This document shows, one piece after another, positions 12,674 to 25,957 of a stretch of 64,000 nucleotides of DNA (position 1 is its first letter; each line of letters begins with the position of its first letter). The stretch covers positions 40,227,585 to 40,291,584 of the forward strand of contig CM068580.1 of assembly GCA_035048485.1 (NCBI GenBank), written 5' to 3'. The position numbers and the translations under genes are program-made. This stretch comes from Pteria penguin (taxonomy: Eukaryota > Mollusca > Bivalvia > Pterioida > Pteriidae). The notes beneath the pieces are model-generated. The model worked only from the letters and a program-made list of their open reading frames with translations. It was not told the origin of the DNA and did not search any database.

Positions 12674-14082
12674 TGATAGACATATACGTCCCTAATTTAC
12701 CGATGTGATTTTTTTTCCTCGTGTATGAATGTTGAAACCCAAATTAGGTATTTTATGAGCGAATGTGACATTTCCTACAAGGTGGCGAGTCCGTTCATCC
12801 ACCTCTCGGATCCGCCACTCGAACAGGTGTCTGATTTCTGCACCGAATTATTTATTTCTGTACTCTACAAGTGGACAGGTTAACAAAGAGTATTTCCAAC
12901 TACGACTTAACTGTTAACAGTGTCAATGTCACATGACAGACTATGGCATCACTACAGTATTGTATGACGCTGTTCACCCTCTTCACCTTTTTCACAAACA
13001 TTAAGTGATCTTCAATGCATGGAATACATACACATGGCATGACAAAGTGGACACCAGATGATGATCGATCACTTCTGAAAATCCATGTAGACTGATATCG
13101 CTGCTTCAGACATCTATCAGGTCAGACAGGATGCTACACGCACGAAACAGGATATGAGGGCACTGGACTGCGACTGTCAAGTATGACTAGGTAGTTCATA
13201 TATGAAATCAATCTTTGAATATTATAAATAGTACAAATTTTATTTTCCAAAAAAATAAACTAGTGACGATGCATGAAAAGCCGTAAAACGCAGTGTTCCG
13301 TAAACCGGTCTAGTTCGTATCGATGGATTTCTTGACGATGTAAAATCCAATCAACACTGTATGGGCGGCTCCAGCGGTGAAGAGGGGTTCCAGGGGTTGG
13401 GCCTACTTTTATTAGAAGAGAAAAAAAGGAGAAGGGAGAAGGCAGGGAGAATGATTTTCGAGCTATTTGACCTAGCTTTTTATATGGGCTTTGAAGTGTG
13501 ATAGGGGTTGGGTTTGAAGTTGGAAATTTGGAAAAAAAAATTCAGCTGACGTCAAGTATGAATCCTATGCCCATTCAGAAAACTGTTGTATTGGAACTTT
13601 TATACAGATATTTTAAATGCACTTGAATATTTAATTCATATGTTTTAAGTATTTTATAAAGCATTATTTCTTTGGAAATGGATGTAATACCTCCCCATAT
13701 GGCTGCAACTAAAAGCCCATTGATTTCTTGGGCATATTTTAAAGTGTATTCTTCACACTAAGTTAACGTTATCTCATATATATCAATTAACCCCATGACT
13801 GTCATACCCAACAAAAGAACAAGACAATTTGTTCTATTTGCTCTGATTGCAGGCCTACAGGCATAATCCCCTATTCACAGTGGATTTTTTTTTTTATTAT
13901 TTTTCTTTTTTTTTTTTAATCTGCTGCAAAGCACGAGCTGGGGAAAACTAACAGCAGAAACTGGGCTGTAGGATATATCGACACATTTTTAATCAGTCTA
14001 TAATAATGAAATAATATGGATAATATCAACAGCATCTCGCAGGAAGTCGTCATTCAAAGGCATACGATTATTTACAAAACGT

Positions 14083-14482
14083 CAAGGGCGTAGCTGCCTA
14101 TACGCTAGCACGCCATGGCGTGCACATCACGGGGACAAAAAAAATTTAATGTGACTCAAAGACATCCATATCATATGACAACTCGTAAGTGTCAAATCAA
14201 TTTGTGAAAACATTAATCTTCAACTTTCTCAACATCAAAAAGACTTTAATGTTAAGAGGTAGATTCAAGTTCAGCATTTACTGTGTTCGACATATATTCT
14301 TCAATATTAAACGTCATTTCTTATGACAAAAATAGTTTCAATTGAATTTTACAAAATATTCTCGGGGGGCTCGAACCCCCACTTGCAAGAGAGGGTGATC
14401 CCATCCCCCTCTCAGAGCTGCGCGCACCTCGTGAGAAGCTTTCTTTGCGTGCACATTGAATATTTCTAGCTACACCTCTGAC
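14083..14482. mobile_element. Putative MITE with short imperfect terminal repeats
   Basis: The left end is GTCAAGGGCGTAGCTGCC and the right end in reverse complement is GTCAGAGGTGTAGCTAGA. The interior has no coding potential. The flanking 12.7-14.08 kb shows only low-complexity and unidentified DNA. Confidence 0.4.
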
Positions 14483-15002
14483 CGTATTTCTTAAATACTA
14501 ATTCCCTACCTGTAATACAATGGCGGAAATAAACAAAAAACAATCATTTCTTCTTTTCATATACCCTGTACAAGATGTCTCTAAATAAGTATGTTACCAA
14601 TCACTTTGAACTGTAGAGTAGTGCTATTGGTTGCTAGTTGTTTGATTATTTCGACAATACTTGGATCGCATTCACAATCTATTAATAATAAACAACAACC
14701 TCCTGTCAGACAAAGCCATTTTACTTGGTACATGTTCATGTGTTTACCTCAGGGATTAATAAAGTCTGACTAGTACACATAAAGTACTGACAAATGGACA
14801 TAATATCTGACAAGTGGACATAATGTAATGACAAGTGGACACTATATCTGACAACTTGAACACAAAATGGTGGGCAGATATTGGAACTTTTTCAAAAATC
14901 ACCACTGTTGCACTTCATGCAAATGCAGATAATTTGCACTCTCATGTTCATTGCTTACCAAGTTCAAATGAAATGAAAAAAGGTATTCATAACATAAAAA
15001 AC

Positions 15003-18000
15003 TAGAACTGTCCTAACGGGACAAATACCCCCCGTGGCAACAAAATTCAAAATAGGGCACAGAACTATATATATGACCAATATTTAAGTTTTGGAGAAGA
15101 AGGTCAAGGTCAAGGGGGTTGTGTAAATTCTTCTTGTATAAGTGTACAGGACTTGTCATACAGAATACACACATGTAAAATGGACTCCCTATCTCTCTAT
15201 GACTATATTTTACCGTCAAAGTTAAAGTTTTCATGAAAAATGTCAAATTCAAGGCCAAGGTCACAAGGTCAAAATGCTGGTACTGACTGAAAGGTCTTGC
15301 CACAAAGAATACACATATATAGTATGAAGGTCCCATCTCTTTTCTTTCAAAAGTTATGGCTAAATGTAAAATTTTTGAAAAGTAGGTCAAACATCGATAC
15401 CAAGGCCACAAAGTTGAAAATGTTGGTATCGACAGAAAGGTCTTGCCACAAGAAATACACATGTGTAGTATGAAAGTCCCATCTCTTTTCTTTCAAAAGT
15501 TATGGCTAAGATTAAAGTTTTTAAAAGGTAAGTCAAATGTCAAGGCCAAGGTCACAAGGTCAAAAATGTTGGTACCAAAAGAAAGGTCTTGCCATAAGGA
15601 ATATACATGTGTAGTATGAATACCCAGTCTCTTTTTGTTCAAAAGTGATGGCTAAGGTCAAAGTTTTTAAAAAGTAGGTCAAATGTCAAGGCCAAGGTCA
15701 CAAGGTCAAAAATTTTAGTACCAAAAGAAAGATCTTGCCACAAAGAATATACATGTGTAGTATGAATACAAAGTCTCTTTTTGTTCAAAAGTTATAGCTA
15801 AGGTAAAAGTTTTTAAAAAGTAGGTCAAATGTAAAGGCCAAGGTCACAACCTCTCAAAAATTTTGGTACCAAAAGAAAGGTCTTGCCACAAGGAATATAG
15901 ATGTGTAGTATGAATACCCAGTCTCTTTAGGTTCAAAAGTTATAGCTAAGGTTAAAGTTTTTAAAAAGTAGGTCAAATGTCAAGGCCAAGGTCACAAGGT
16001 CAAAAATTTTGGTACCAAAAGAAGGGTCTTGCCACAAGGAATATACATGTAAAGTATGAATACCCAGTCTCTTTTTGTTCAAAAGTGATGGCTAAGGTCA
16101 AAGTTTTTAAAAAGTAGGTCAAATGTCAAGGCCAAGGTCACAAGGTCAAAAATTTTAGTACCAAAAGAAAGATCTTGCCACAAAGAATATACATGTGTAG
16201 TATGAATATAAAGTTTCTTTTTGTTCAAAAGTTATAGCTAAGTTTAAAGTTTTAAAAAAGTAGGTCAAATGTCAAGGCCAAGGTCACAACCTCAAAAATT
16301 TTGGTACCAAAAGAAAGGTCTTGCCACAAGGAATATAGATGTGTAGTATGAATACCCAGTCTCTTTAGGTTCAAAAGTTATAGCTAAGGTTAAAGTTTTT
16401 AAAAAGTATGTCAAATGTCAAGGCCAAGGTCACAAGGTCAAAAATTTTGGTACCAAAAAAAGAAAACAAGAGGCCCAAGTGGGCCTATATCGCTCACCTG
16501 AGTACCTATATTATCAGTCATGCATGAAGGAAAAATTCATTTATTTTTGCATTAATGTGACCAAGTCAACACAGATGTTGAAAATATGTCAAATTTTATT
16601 TCAGGCTAGAATAAAAAACAACACTTTTCTGCACATCCATTCAGGTGATTTTGATATTAAGCATTTCCTTTGTCTCTGCAAGAAGTCATTCAGGGCAACA
16701 AGTTAGTCATTTTCTTTAGGTGGGGCCTTTTGTTGACTGATTTCAAGTCTGGGTCATGAACAACAATTGTTTCAAATATTGTCCAGATCTAACTTAAAAT
16801 TGCCTAATTTCATATGTTGAGTGTTGAGAAACATCTAAAAACTTATTTAGATGTGTAAAGAAATGAAAAAAAAATTTGACCACAGCTGGATTTGAACCGC
16901 TACTCTCCATATTTTCATTACCAAGTGGTATATGTACTATTGTGAGAACTGCTTTTTAGACATGGTGGCATTATCTGTTAACCAATTTGGATGAAATTTA
17001 CCAAATTGATAGAGGACTTTTAGTACTTCATGTATTCCATGTTTCATTAAAATCTTTCATGTGGTATAACAGCAGAAGTGAAAAATGTGATTGAATTGTT
17101 CCTATACACCCTCATTTGGAAGTCTTAAAAAATTCATAGAAAATCCAAAAATTGCGATATTGACAAAATTCTTTCAAAGTAACAATCCTTACCATAATTA
17201 TGATCACAATAGTCCATAAGAAATCATCATTATCAATTAACTAGGAAATAAGACACTTTTTTCTGCATTGAATCACCAAGTCCAAAGAAATGTCGAAAAA
17301 AATTCTAAAATTTGATTTTGGAAGGGAACCAAAATGACAATACATCTTCACTCATCCCTCTAGATCATTTCTATGCATTCTGTTTGTCTCTGTATACAGC
17401 CCGTATGAAAAAGAATATTGTTAAACGAGGGAACTCTTTTGTGACCTACTCTTGACTATGGTGGCGCCACCTGTAAAGAGGTCTGGACGAAAACAACAGA
17501 ATTTGAAGAGGATCATAAGTGACTTATTTCTACCAAGATTTATTAAAATCCTTCAAAAAGTTGAAAATGTGAAAAATGGCCAACCCCCCCCCCCCCCCCC
17601 TTTTTTTTTTTGGAAGTCTTAAACGTAAAATTCCTAATTTCATATGTTGAGTGTTGAGAAACATCTAAAAACTTATTTAGATGTGTAAAAAAAAAAAAAT
17701 TTTTTTGACCACAGCTGGATTTGAACCGCTACTCTCCATATTTCAATTACCTAGTGGTATATGTACCATTGTGAGACCTACTTTTAGACATGGTGGCATT
17801 ATCTGTTAACCAATTTGGATGATCCGCACAAAAAAACAAAACCTTTGAAAAGGACTATGAGTACTTGCATCCTACCCAGTTTTATCACAATCCTTCAAGT
17901 TGTTCTGTAGATCAAGTTGAAGATATGAAAAATTGTCCCCCCCCACCCTTTTCTCGGAAGTCTTAAAAAATTCATAAAAAATTCAAAAATCGAGATATTG

Positions 18001-19190
18001 AAAAAATTCCTTCACACCAGCATTCCTTACCATAGAAATGATTAAATGAAACCAAATGAATGCATCAATGTTTACTAAAAGAAAATAATAACTCTTTAAT
18101 GCATTAAAATAACAAAGTCCAAAATAAACATGAAAAAACGTCAAAAATTTGATTTCGGAATGGAACCAAAAATAACAACACTTCTTCACACATCCCTCTA
18201 GATCATTCCTATGCATTCGGTTAGTCTCTGTATGCCCCCGGTCTGAAGAAGAAGTTTGTCAAAGTAGGGTACCCTCTTTGACCTACTTTTGCCTGTGGTG
18301 GCGCCACCTATTGATGGATCCTGACAAAGATGACCACATTTGTCGGGGACCTTGAGTACTTGATGCATGCCAAGTTTCATTGAATTCCAGCAAGTGGTTC
18401 TGAAGAAAAAGTTCAAACTGTGAAATGTTTACACCAATTGTCCCACCCCCCTTTTTCTTGAAAGTCTTAGAAAATTCATAAAAAATCCAAAAAATGAAAT
18501 ATTGAAAAAATTTCTTCGCAGTAGTATTTCTCATCATAAAAATGATCAAATTAAACCAAATTAATGCATCAATGTTTACTAAAAGACAAAAATACTTCTT
18601 TTCTGCATTAAAATTACAAAGTCCAAAAAAAACGTAAAAAAAACGTCAAAAATTATTTATCGGATTTCAACGATATGAACAAACTTTAGACATACATCCT
18701 TCTAGATCACTCAGATGCCATTAGTTTTATAGTCCATACACTGGTTCTGGAGAAGAAGATTTTCAAAGAGGGGTACCCTCTGAGATCTATTTTTAGCAAT
18801 GGTGGCGCCACCTATTGAGGGATTTATATGAAATGAAGAAACTTGGTAGAGGACCCCTAGTACTTCATCCACACCAAGCTTCATGCAAATCGTTTAAGCG
18901 GTTCTGAAGAAGAAGTTGAAAATGTGAAAAGTTTACGGACGGACGACGGACGACGGACGGACGACGGACGAAGAGTGATGCCAATAGCTCACTTGAGCCT
19001 TTGGCTCAGGTGAGCTAAAAAGGGTCTTGTCACAAGGAATATACATGTAAAGTATGAATACCCAGTCTCCTTTGGTTCAAAAGTTATGGTCAAGGTTTAA
19101 GTTTTCTGGACAGACAGACGGACAGACAAACAGACAGACAAGGTGATTCCTATATACCTCCCCAAACTTTGTTTTGGGGGGGGGGGGGTA
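15003..19190. repeat. 146-bp tandem array, split by a later insertion at 16.47-19.02 kb
   Basis: The period is 146 bp, seen from AGGTCTTGCC anchors at 15292, 15438, 15584 and 15730. Units carry GGCCAAGGTCACAAGGTCA, GGTACCAAAAGAAAGGTC and GTATGAATACCCAGTCTC. The array runs 15.06-16.46 kb and resumes at 19.02-19.11 kb in the middle of a unit. It ends in a GACAGACGGACAGAC run and a G-rich tract. The left end is AACTGTCCTAACGGGAC. Confidence 0.88.
16467..19016 (+). mobile_element. Repeat element opening AGGCCCAAGTGGGCCT, copy 1
   Basis: The left end has a palindrome, AGGCCCAAGTGGGCCT, then ATATCGCTCACCTGAG. The right end is a near-perfect hairpin AGCTCACTTGAGCC-TTT-GGCTCAGGTGAGCT, preceded by an ACGGACGACGG microsatellite. 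The body consists of diverged internal repeats of about 0.6 kb (GAAGTCTTAAAAAATTCATA; GGTGGCGCCACCT). Its reading frames are broken and unrecognised. Flanks are A-rich at both ends. Confidence 0.85.
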
Positions 19191-19194
19191 TAAA

Positions 19195-20160
19195 AAAGCC
19201 AAAAATTCCAAAAACTTCTCGATGTCTGACCACTATGCTACATTCTGTAACCTTTGTTCTCTTTGTACTTATTTTAAATAGAAATATTTTATGTGACAAA
19301 AGTCTTTCTGTGGCTCAATTTTCAAATTCAGCTAATGTGGAAATAGGCCTAGCGATTAGTAGCTGACAAGTGGGCTGGCAAGTGGCAGAGGTGAAAATTA
19401 CCAGTCACTGAGTCACAAGGTACTGGAAAAACAATCCCACATCAAACAGTCTTTTATTCAGTCACTTAAATGAGACCTGAGACCATAGGTCACCTTGTAT
19501 TAATCCTACTACATCTTAAAACAGTTTGACTCTTTCACAGCAACTGTAGCTTACTTGGTACGTGTTATAGTAGAAAGGGATGGAAATGAACTTTTTCCCA
19601 CTGGCCTGTCAGTATAGTTGGACAAAAATGCATTAGTGCACAGACAAATTTAGTAATTACTAGCCCAAAAAGTGAAAATGGCCTGTCAATAATGTTTTAT
19701 GTCTGCAGCATATTGAAAACAAAACAAATGATCTGATGAGCATAGTTTTAACTACACAATCAAGCTAGCTCAAGAATGGCTGAACTAGCCCAATGCAAAA
19801 ATTACTCAGACTAAAAGACTCCAATGCTGTTATGAGATTAGGAGAGGATGGACAACTAAAGTGCCACTATCATTAATGCTAACTTGAGGCTGAGGTTCAG
19901 GTGAGCTAAAAGTTAAAATCACTCTTCACAAATATCATATCTTGAACCAATTAAATAGATACATGTATCTAAATATCATACATTATGATTTACTGAATCT
20001 AAACCATTACAAATATACCCTGCTAAGGAAAAACAATAACAGTTTTAAGGTGGAAGGGACCTGTTCAATGTTTAAGCCTGAATATTTTAGTCATATTTAG
20101 AGTCTGACTGACTTTTCCTTTTTTGTCTGCACTTTGGGCCAGAATATTTCATTTTATCTA
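19195..20160. other. Unique-looking AT-rich spacer
   Basis: No coding exon, RNA gene or repeat boundary was recognised here. Confidence 0.4.
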
Positions 20161-20165
20161 TTCTT

Positions 20166-20642
20166 TACTGGATCAACCTGCCCTTACTAGATCAACCAGC
20201 ACTCACTCAATCAACCTGCTCTCATTGGATCAACCTGCTCTTACCAGATCAACCTGATCTCATTGGATCAATCTGCCCTTACCAGATCAACCTGCCCTCA
20301 CTAGATCTACCTGCCCTCATTGAATCAACCTGCCCTCACTGGATCAACCTGCCCGTACCGGATCAACCTGCCCTCATTGGATCAACCTGCCCTCAGTCAA
20401 TCAACCTGCCCTTACTGAATCAACCTGATCTCATTGGATCAACCTGCTCTCATTGGGTAAACCTGCCCTCATTAGATCAACCTGCCCTTACTCATTCAAC
20501 CTGCCCTCATTGAATCAACCTGCCCTCACCGGATCAACCTGCTCTCATTGGATCAACCTGCCCTTACTCACTCAACCTGCCTTCATTGTATCAACCTGCC
20601 CTCACTCAATCAACCTGCCCTTACTGGATCAACCTACTCTTT
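20166..20642. repeat. 19-bp minisatellite, about 25 units
   Basis: The unit is GGATCAACCTGCCCTCATT with point variants (CTCACT, CTTACC, CTCAGTC). The open frame through it is a by-product of the repeat. Confidence 0.95.
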
Positions 20643-21119
20643 TGTGATTCTAAGATGAGATTAAGTGACCTGGAGGAGTAAAGGCAATTCTAATTGTTTA
20701 ATGTAGTATCTGTCATCATATACCAGTAAACCAATGAAAACAAGAAAAATGCAGACATCAAAATAAACTTTTTAAGGAGATAAAGTTCAATAAGATATAA
20801 TCTTCACATGTAGATCTACCTTTAAATTAAACAAGAGATACAGTTTTTAACTTGCTTTATTTTGTGTTACTATTTATCAAAAGATGTTGAAAGGAGGACA
20901 TCTTTTATGATAACTGCGAACAAAACAAGAGGAAAGGAGGATACTATTGTTCAGTTCCTGAACAAGGACTGGTAATTTTTTTTTCTCACAATATAAGCAA
21001 GAAAGTTTTTCACAAAATTTTCCAACCCATTACAATACAAATCAAATGGTTGCTCCCTAAGTTCAGTCCTAACTATTTCTTCTATTACTAATCTGGTTAA
21101 TCTTGAAAAAAAAAAAAAA

Positions 21120-21395
21120 AAGCCAGTGTGGTCCAGTGGATAGAGTGCTCGGTTTATGATCGAGAGGTACCTGGTTCAACTCCACTCTGGGCACCTGGGT
21201 TCTGTATTTCAAATAAGACAGTAAAAACCAAGGTCCTGTGTCTCAGTAGGCATGGCACGTAAAAGATCTCTCACTGCTTTGGGTGGGTCCGTTGCAAAGG
21301 TCTATATTTGTATGTAATGCATCAGACAGACGCTGTCATTACATACATGAAATAATTGTGGAGTGACATAAAACAATAATCAATCAATCAATGAA
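21120..21395 (+). mobile_element. SINE family A
   Basis: The head is AGCCAGTGTGGTCCAGTGG with a box-B-like GGTTCAACTCC. The body has AAAGATCTCTCACTGCTT, and the tail is AATCAATCAATCAATG. It sits after an A-rich run. Confidence 0.82.
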
Positions 21396-21399
21396 AAGA

Positions 21400-22555
21400 A
21401 AAAAGTGATATATATAGCTAATTATATACAACTATTGTAGTACTAGAATAAATAGCATTGATTGTTATTTTACTGTTTCACCTTAAACACAGGGCACTGA
21501 CAAGCCACTGGTGGGTTTACTGAACAAGCTACTTTGATTCCAGCAAGCTGGGTAAACCTTTTTGTAATAGTTCAAACACTGAAATTTAATGATAAGTAAT
21601 TAAGTTAATCAAACAAGACACTGTAGTGTATTAATAGAGACAGCAGAGCAAAGAACATGATACTGCTTTCTTTCGTTTATATGTGGGGGAGGCAAATGTC
21701 CATATACTCTGTTAAACCTTTAAGTCCAGGTGATTTTCCACCACTAATTATTTCACCCAATAACAATTTTGCACAAGTTGAATTTGCACTTTTTTTATAT
21801 TTAGTTGTTACATAAACTGAACTTTCACATTTAACCACCAACATTCATGTGAATGACCGTTTCTGAATAAAATTAATATCATATTTTGTTTTGCTTTCAT
21901 GTCAAAATGTGTTATCAGTCAAAAAAAAAAAAAGAAGAAATTATCCCTCTAAACTAACCACCACTGACTTAATAATTGCTGTGATTGCAATGCATACTAA
22001 GAGCTTGGATAATACAAACAAATCCACCGTCACAAGTGAAAAGTTTATTCAGCATTATGCATGTATTATTCATACATTTGTACATACTGGTAATATACAC
22101 ATGTACAATGCATAATGTACAATCACATTTTACAGATGTTATAGAATCTTTACATACAGAAATTTAAAGGATGTGGTACCTGTTAAAATAACTCTTAGAA
22201 AGTGATTTAAAGATGCTATCAATGTTTTAAGAATCTCTAAGAAAGCAAAATTTAAAAGTAGTTACTGAAACACTAAGCTCTCAGCTAAACTTTTTGGCTA
22301 TCCTCCCTGGATCCGCCAATGACCACACCATTATCTATTGTACCTGTACATTGTAAGAAACAAATTATCAGTCAGTAGTAGAAATTTCTAAAATTTCCAG
22401 GTTGTCAAATAAGCATTTTTCAAAGAAAATTGGATGACATCAATGATATTTACTAAATTTTTGGGTTGACCGAATAGACTGTAATACTATGGATTCAAAC
22501 CCTGTGTTCTCTGTTATCATTTATTACAATATATTAACATTTCACCATGAAAATT
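21400..22555. other. AT-rich spacer, nothing recognised
   Basis: Short frames here have no domain signature. A purine run lies near 21920. Confidence 0.4.
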
Positions 22556-22557
22556 AT

Positions 22558-22868
22558 CAGAGCCAGCGAAGCACAATCAGTTAGGTGCTTGGTGTGTGAC
22601 CAGGAGGTTTAAGTCCAGCTGATGGCAAGTTGTTGCCCTCTCTTTCGGATGAAGCAGTAAATTGAGAAAAACATGGAGTCCCATATCACAGTACAATGTA
22701 GACATGGCACGTAAAAGCTCCCACTCTGCTTCGGCTGGGTCATTCATATACATGTAGGTCTAAACCTCTGTGCATTGCATCACATACCGGTAAATGTTGT
22801 CACCACATAAGTGCAATAATCTTTGTGTGACATTAAATGATTGAACAAGAACCAAACAAACAAATCAA
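22558..22868 (+). mobile_element. SINE family A, degenerate
   Basis: An old copy: head AGCCAGCGAAGCACAATCAG, body TCTTTCGGATGAAGCAGTAA and GGCACGTAAAAGCTCCCACT, ending ACCAAACAAACAAATC. Box B is decayed. Confidence 0.72.
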
Positions 22869-23349
22869 ATACATGTAGGAATATGCAGTCTTACATGCAT
22901 TTGCCCAAAAGATGTGTTGTTGCATAATCTCTCAATGCAAAATCCTTCAGGTGTGAAATCACTTGCATTCAAATTATGATCAAAAGAGGGTGGGGTTGGT
23001 GTATGTCTTTAACTTTAACAATGAAATTCTGCTGTGTCCTAACTTATTTTACAAAATCTTACACATTTCGAAATTTACTTTCGGAGTGAAATAAAACTAG
23101 AACATGTTTGTAAATCATATGCCTCAATGGCGGCTTAATTCATAGAAGCAACAAAGATTCCCCAAATTATAAGTTTCATGGGCCATAAATCCTATAAATA
23201 CATGTATGAACAGTATTGACCTTGCCTTTTGAAATTTTGCAGGGTACCCACACCCCAAAGGGGGAATGGTACCCATACCCTTGAAAGGGGGAATTATTAT
23301 GGTGTTTTCTGGCCAATGGGGGATTTCAAGGACCAAGCTTGTGCAATAA

Positions 23350-25957
23350 ACAAGAGGCCCAAGTGGGCCTATATCGCTCACCTGAGTACCTAGATTATCA
23401 GTCATGCATGAAGGAGAATTCATTTATTTTTGCATTAATGTGACTAAGTCAACACAGATGTTGAAAATGTCAAATTTTATTTCAGGCTAGAATAAAAAAC
23501 AACACTTTTTTGCACATCCATTCAGGTGATTTTGATATTAAGCATTTCCTTTGTCTCTGCAAGAAGTCATTCAGGGCAACAAGTTAGTCATTTTCTTTAG
23601 GTGGGGCCTTTTGTTGACTGATTTCAAGTCTGGGTCATGAACAACAATTGTTTCAAATATTGTCCAGATCTAACTTAAAATTGCCTAATTTCATATGTTG
23701 AGTGTTGAGAAACATCTAAAAACTTATTTAGATGTGTAAAGAAATGAAAAAAAAATTTTGACCACAGCTGGATTTGAACCGCTACTCTCCATATTTCAAT
23801 TACCAAGTGGTATATGTACCATTGTGAGAACTGCTTTTTAGACATGGTGGCATTATCTGTTAACCAATTTGGATGAAATTTACCAAATTGATAGAGGACT
23901 TTTAGTACTTCATGTATTCCATGTTTCATTAAAATCTTTCATGTGGTATAACAGCAGAAGTGAAAAATGTGATTGAATTGTTCCTATACACCCTCATTTG
24001 GAAGTCTTAAAAAATTCATAGAAAATCCAAAAATTGAGATATTGACAAAATTCTTTCAAAGTAACAATCCTTACCATAATTATGATCACAATAGTCCATA
24101 AGAAATCATCATTATCAATTAACTAGGAAATATGACACTTTTTTCTGCATTGAATCACCAAGTCCAAAGAAATGTCGAAAAAAATTCTAAAATTTGATTT
24201 TGGAAGGGAACCAAAATGACAATACATCTTCACTCATCCCTCTAGATCATTTCTATGCATTCTGTTTGTCTCTGTATACAGCCCGTATGAAAAAGAATAT
24301 TGTTAAACGAGGGAACTCTTTTGAGACCTACTCTTGACTATGGTGGCGCCACCTGTAAAGAGGTCTGGACGAAAACAACAGAATTTGAAGAGGATCATAA
24401 GTGACTTATTTCTACCAAGATTTATTAAAATCCCTCAAACAGTTTTGTAGAAAAAGTTGAAAATGTGAAAAATGGCCAAACCCCCCCCCCCCCCCCTTTT
24501 TTTTTTTTTGGAAGTCTTAAACGTAAAATTCCTAATTTCATATGTTGAGTGTTGAGAAACATCTAAAAACTTATTTAGATGTGTAAAAAAAAAAAAAAAA
24601 ATTTTTTTGACCACAGCTGGATTTGAACCGCTACTCTCCATATTTCAATTACCAAGTGGTATATGTACCATTGTGAGACCTACTTTTAGACATGGTGGCA
24701 TTATCTGTTAACCAATTTGGATGATCCGCACAAAAAACAAAACCTTTGAAAAGGACTATGAGTACTTGCATCCTACCCAGTTTTATCACAATCCTTCAAG
24801 TTGTTCTGTAGATCAAGTTGAAGATATGAAAAATTGTCCCCCCCCCCCCCCCTTTTCTTGGAAGTCTTAAAAAATTCATAAAAAATTCAAAAATCAAGAC
24901 ATTGAAAAAATTCCTTCGCACCAGCATTCCTTACCATAGAAATGATTAAATGAAACCAAATGAATGCATCAATGTTTACTAAAAGAAAATAATAACTCTT
25001 TAATGCATTAAAATAACAAAGTCCAAAATAAAAATGAAAAAAACGTCAAAAATTTGATTTCGGAATGGAACCAAAAATATCAACACTTCTTCCCATATGC
25101 CTCTAAATCATTCCAATGCAGTCGGTTTGTCGCTGTATGCACCCGATCTGAATAAGAAGTTTGTCAAAGGAGGGTACCCTCTGTGACCTACTTTTGTCTG
25201 TGGTGGTGCCACCTGTTCATGGATCCTGACAAAAATGACCACATTTGTCGGGGACCTTGAGTATTTGATGCATGCCAAGTTTCACTGAATTCCAGCGAGT
25301 GGTTCCGAAGAAAAAGTTCAAACTGTGAAATGTTTACACCAATTATCCCACCCCCCTTTTTCTTGAAAGTCTTAAAAAATTCATAAAAAATCCAAAACAT
25401 AAAATATTGAAAAATTTTCTTCGCAGTAGTATTTCTTACCATCAAAATGATCAAATTAAACCAAATTAATGCATCAATGTTTACTAAAAGAAAAAAATAC
25501 CTCTTTTCTGCATTAAAACTACCAAGTACAAAAAAATGTCAAAAAAACGTCAAAAATTTGATTTCGGAACGGAACCAAAAATAACAACACTTCTTCACAC
25601 ATCCCTCTAGATCATTCATATGCATTCGGTTTGTCTCTGTATGCCCCCGGTCTGAAGAAGAAGTTTGTCAAAGGAGGGTACCCTCTTTGACCTACTTTTG
25701 CCTGTGGTGGCGCCACCTGTTGATGAATCCGGACGAAAAACAACAACACTTGTAGGGGACCATGAGTACTACATGCTTATCAAGTTTCATCAAATTCTGT
25801 TCAGTGGTTCTGGAGAAGAAGTCGAAAATGTGAAAAGTTAACGACGGACGACGGACGACGGACGACAGACGACGGACGGACGACGGACGACGGACGACGG
25901 ACGACGGACGGTGATTGATCACAATAGCTCACTTGAGCCTTTGGCTCAGGTGAGCTA
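23350..25957 (+). mobile_element. Repeat element opening AGGCCCAAGTGGGCCT, copy 2
   Basis: It is near-identical over most of its length to the copy at 16467-19016 and lies in the same orientation. It has the same left palindrome and right hairpin, and a longer ACGGACGACGG tract. Flanks differ from copy 1, apart from A-rich bases, so this is a separate insertion. Confidence 0.85.

Noticed and set aside
14591..14773. 60-residue frame with a signal-peptide-like start
   Set aside because: Hydrophobic start only; no family, splice or promoter support.
16467..19016. Helitron, because the right end is a hairpin followed by CTAA
   Set aside because: The hairpin runs directly into the CTAA, without the usual spacing, the left end does not start TC, and no Rep/helicase is present. 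Not proved.
20453..20647. 64-residue repetitive open frame
   Set aside because: It is a by-product of a 19-bp repeat; the frame shifts with every unit.
23124..23423. 99-residue minus-strand open frame
   Set aside because: It crosses the boundary of a repeat element and shows no domain.
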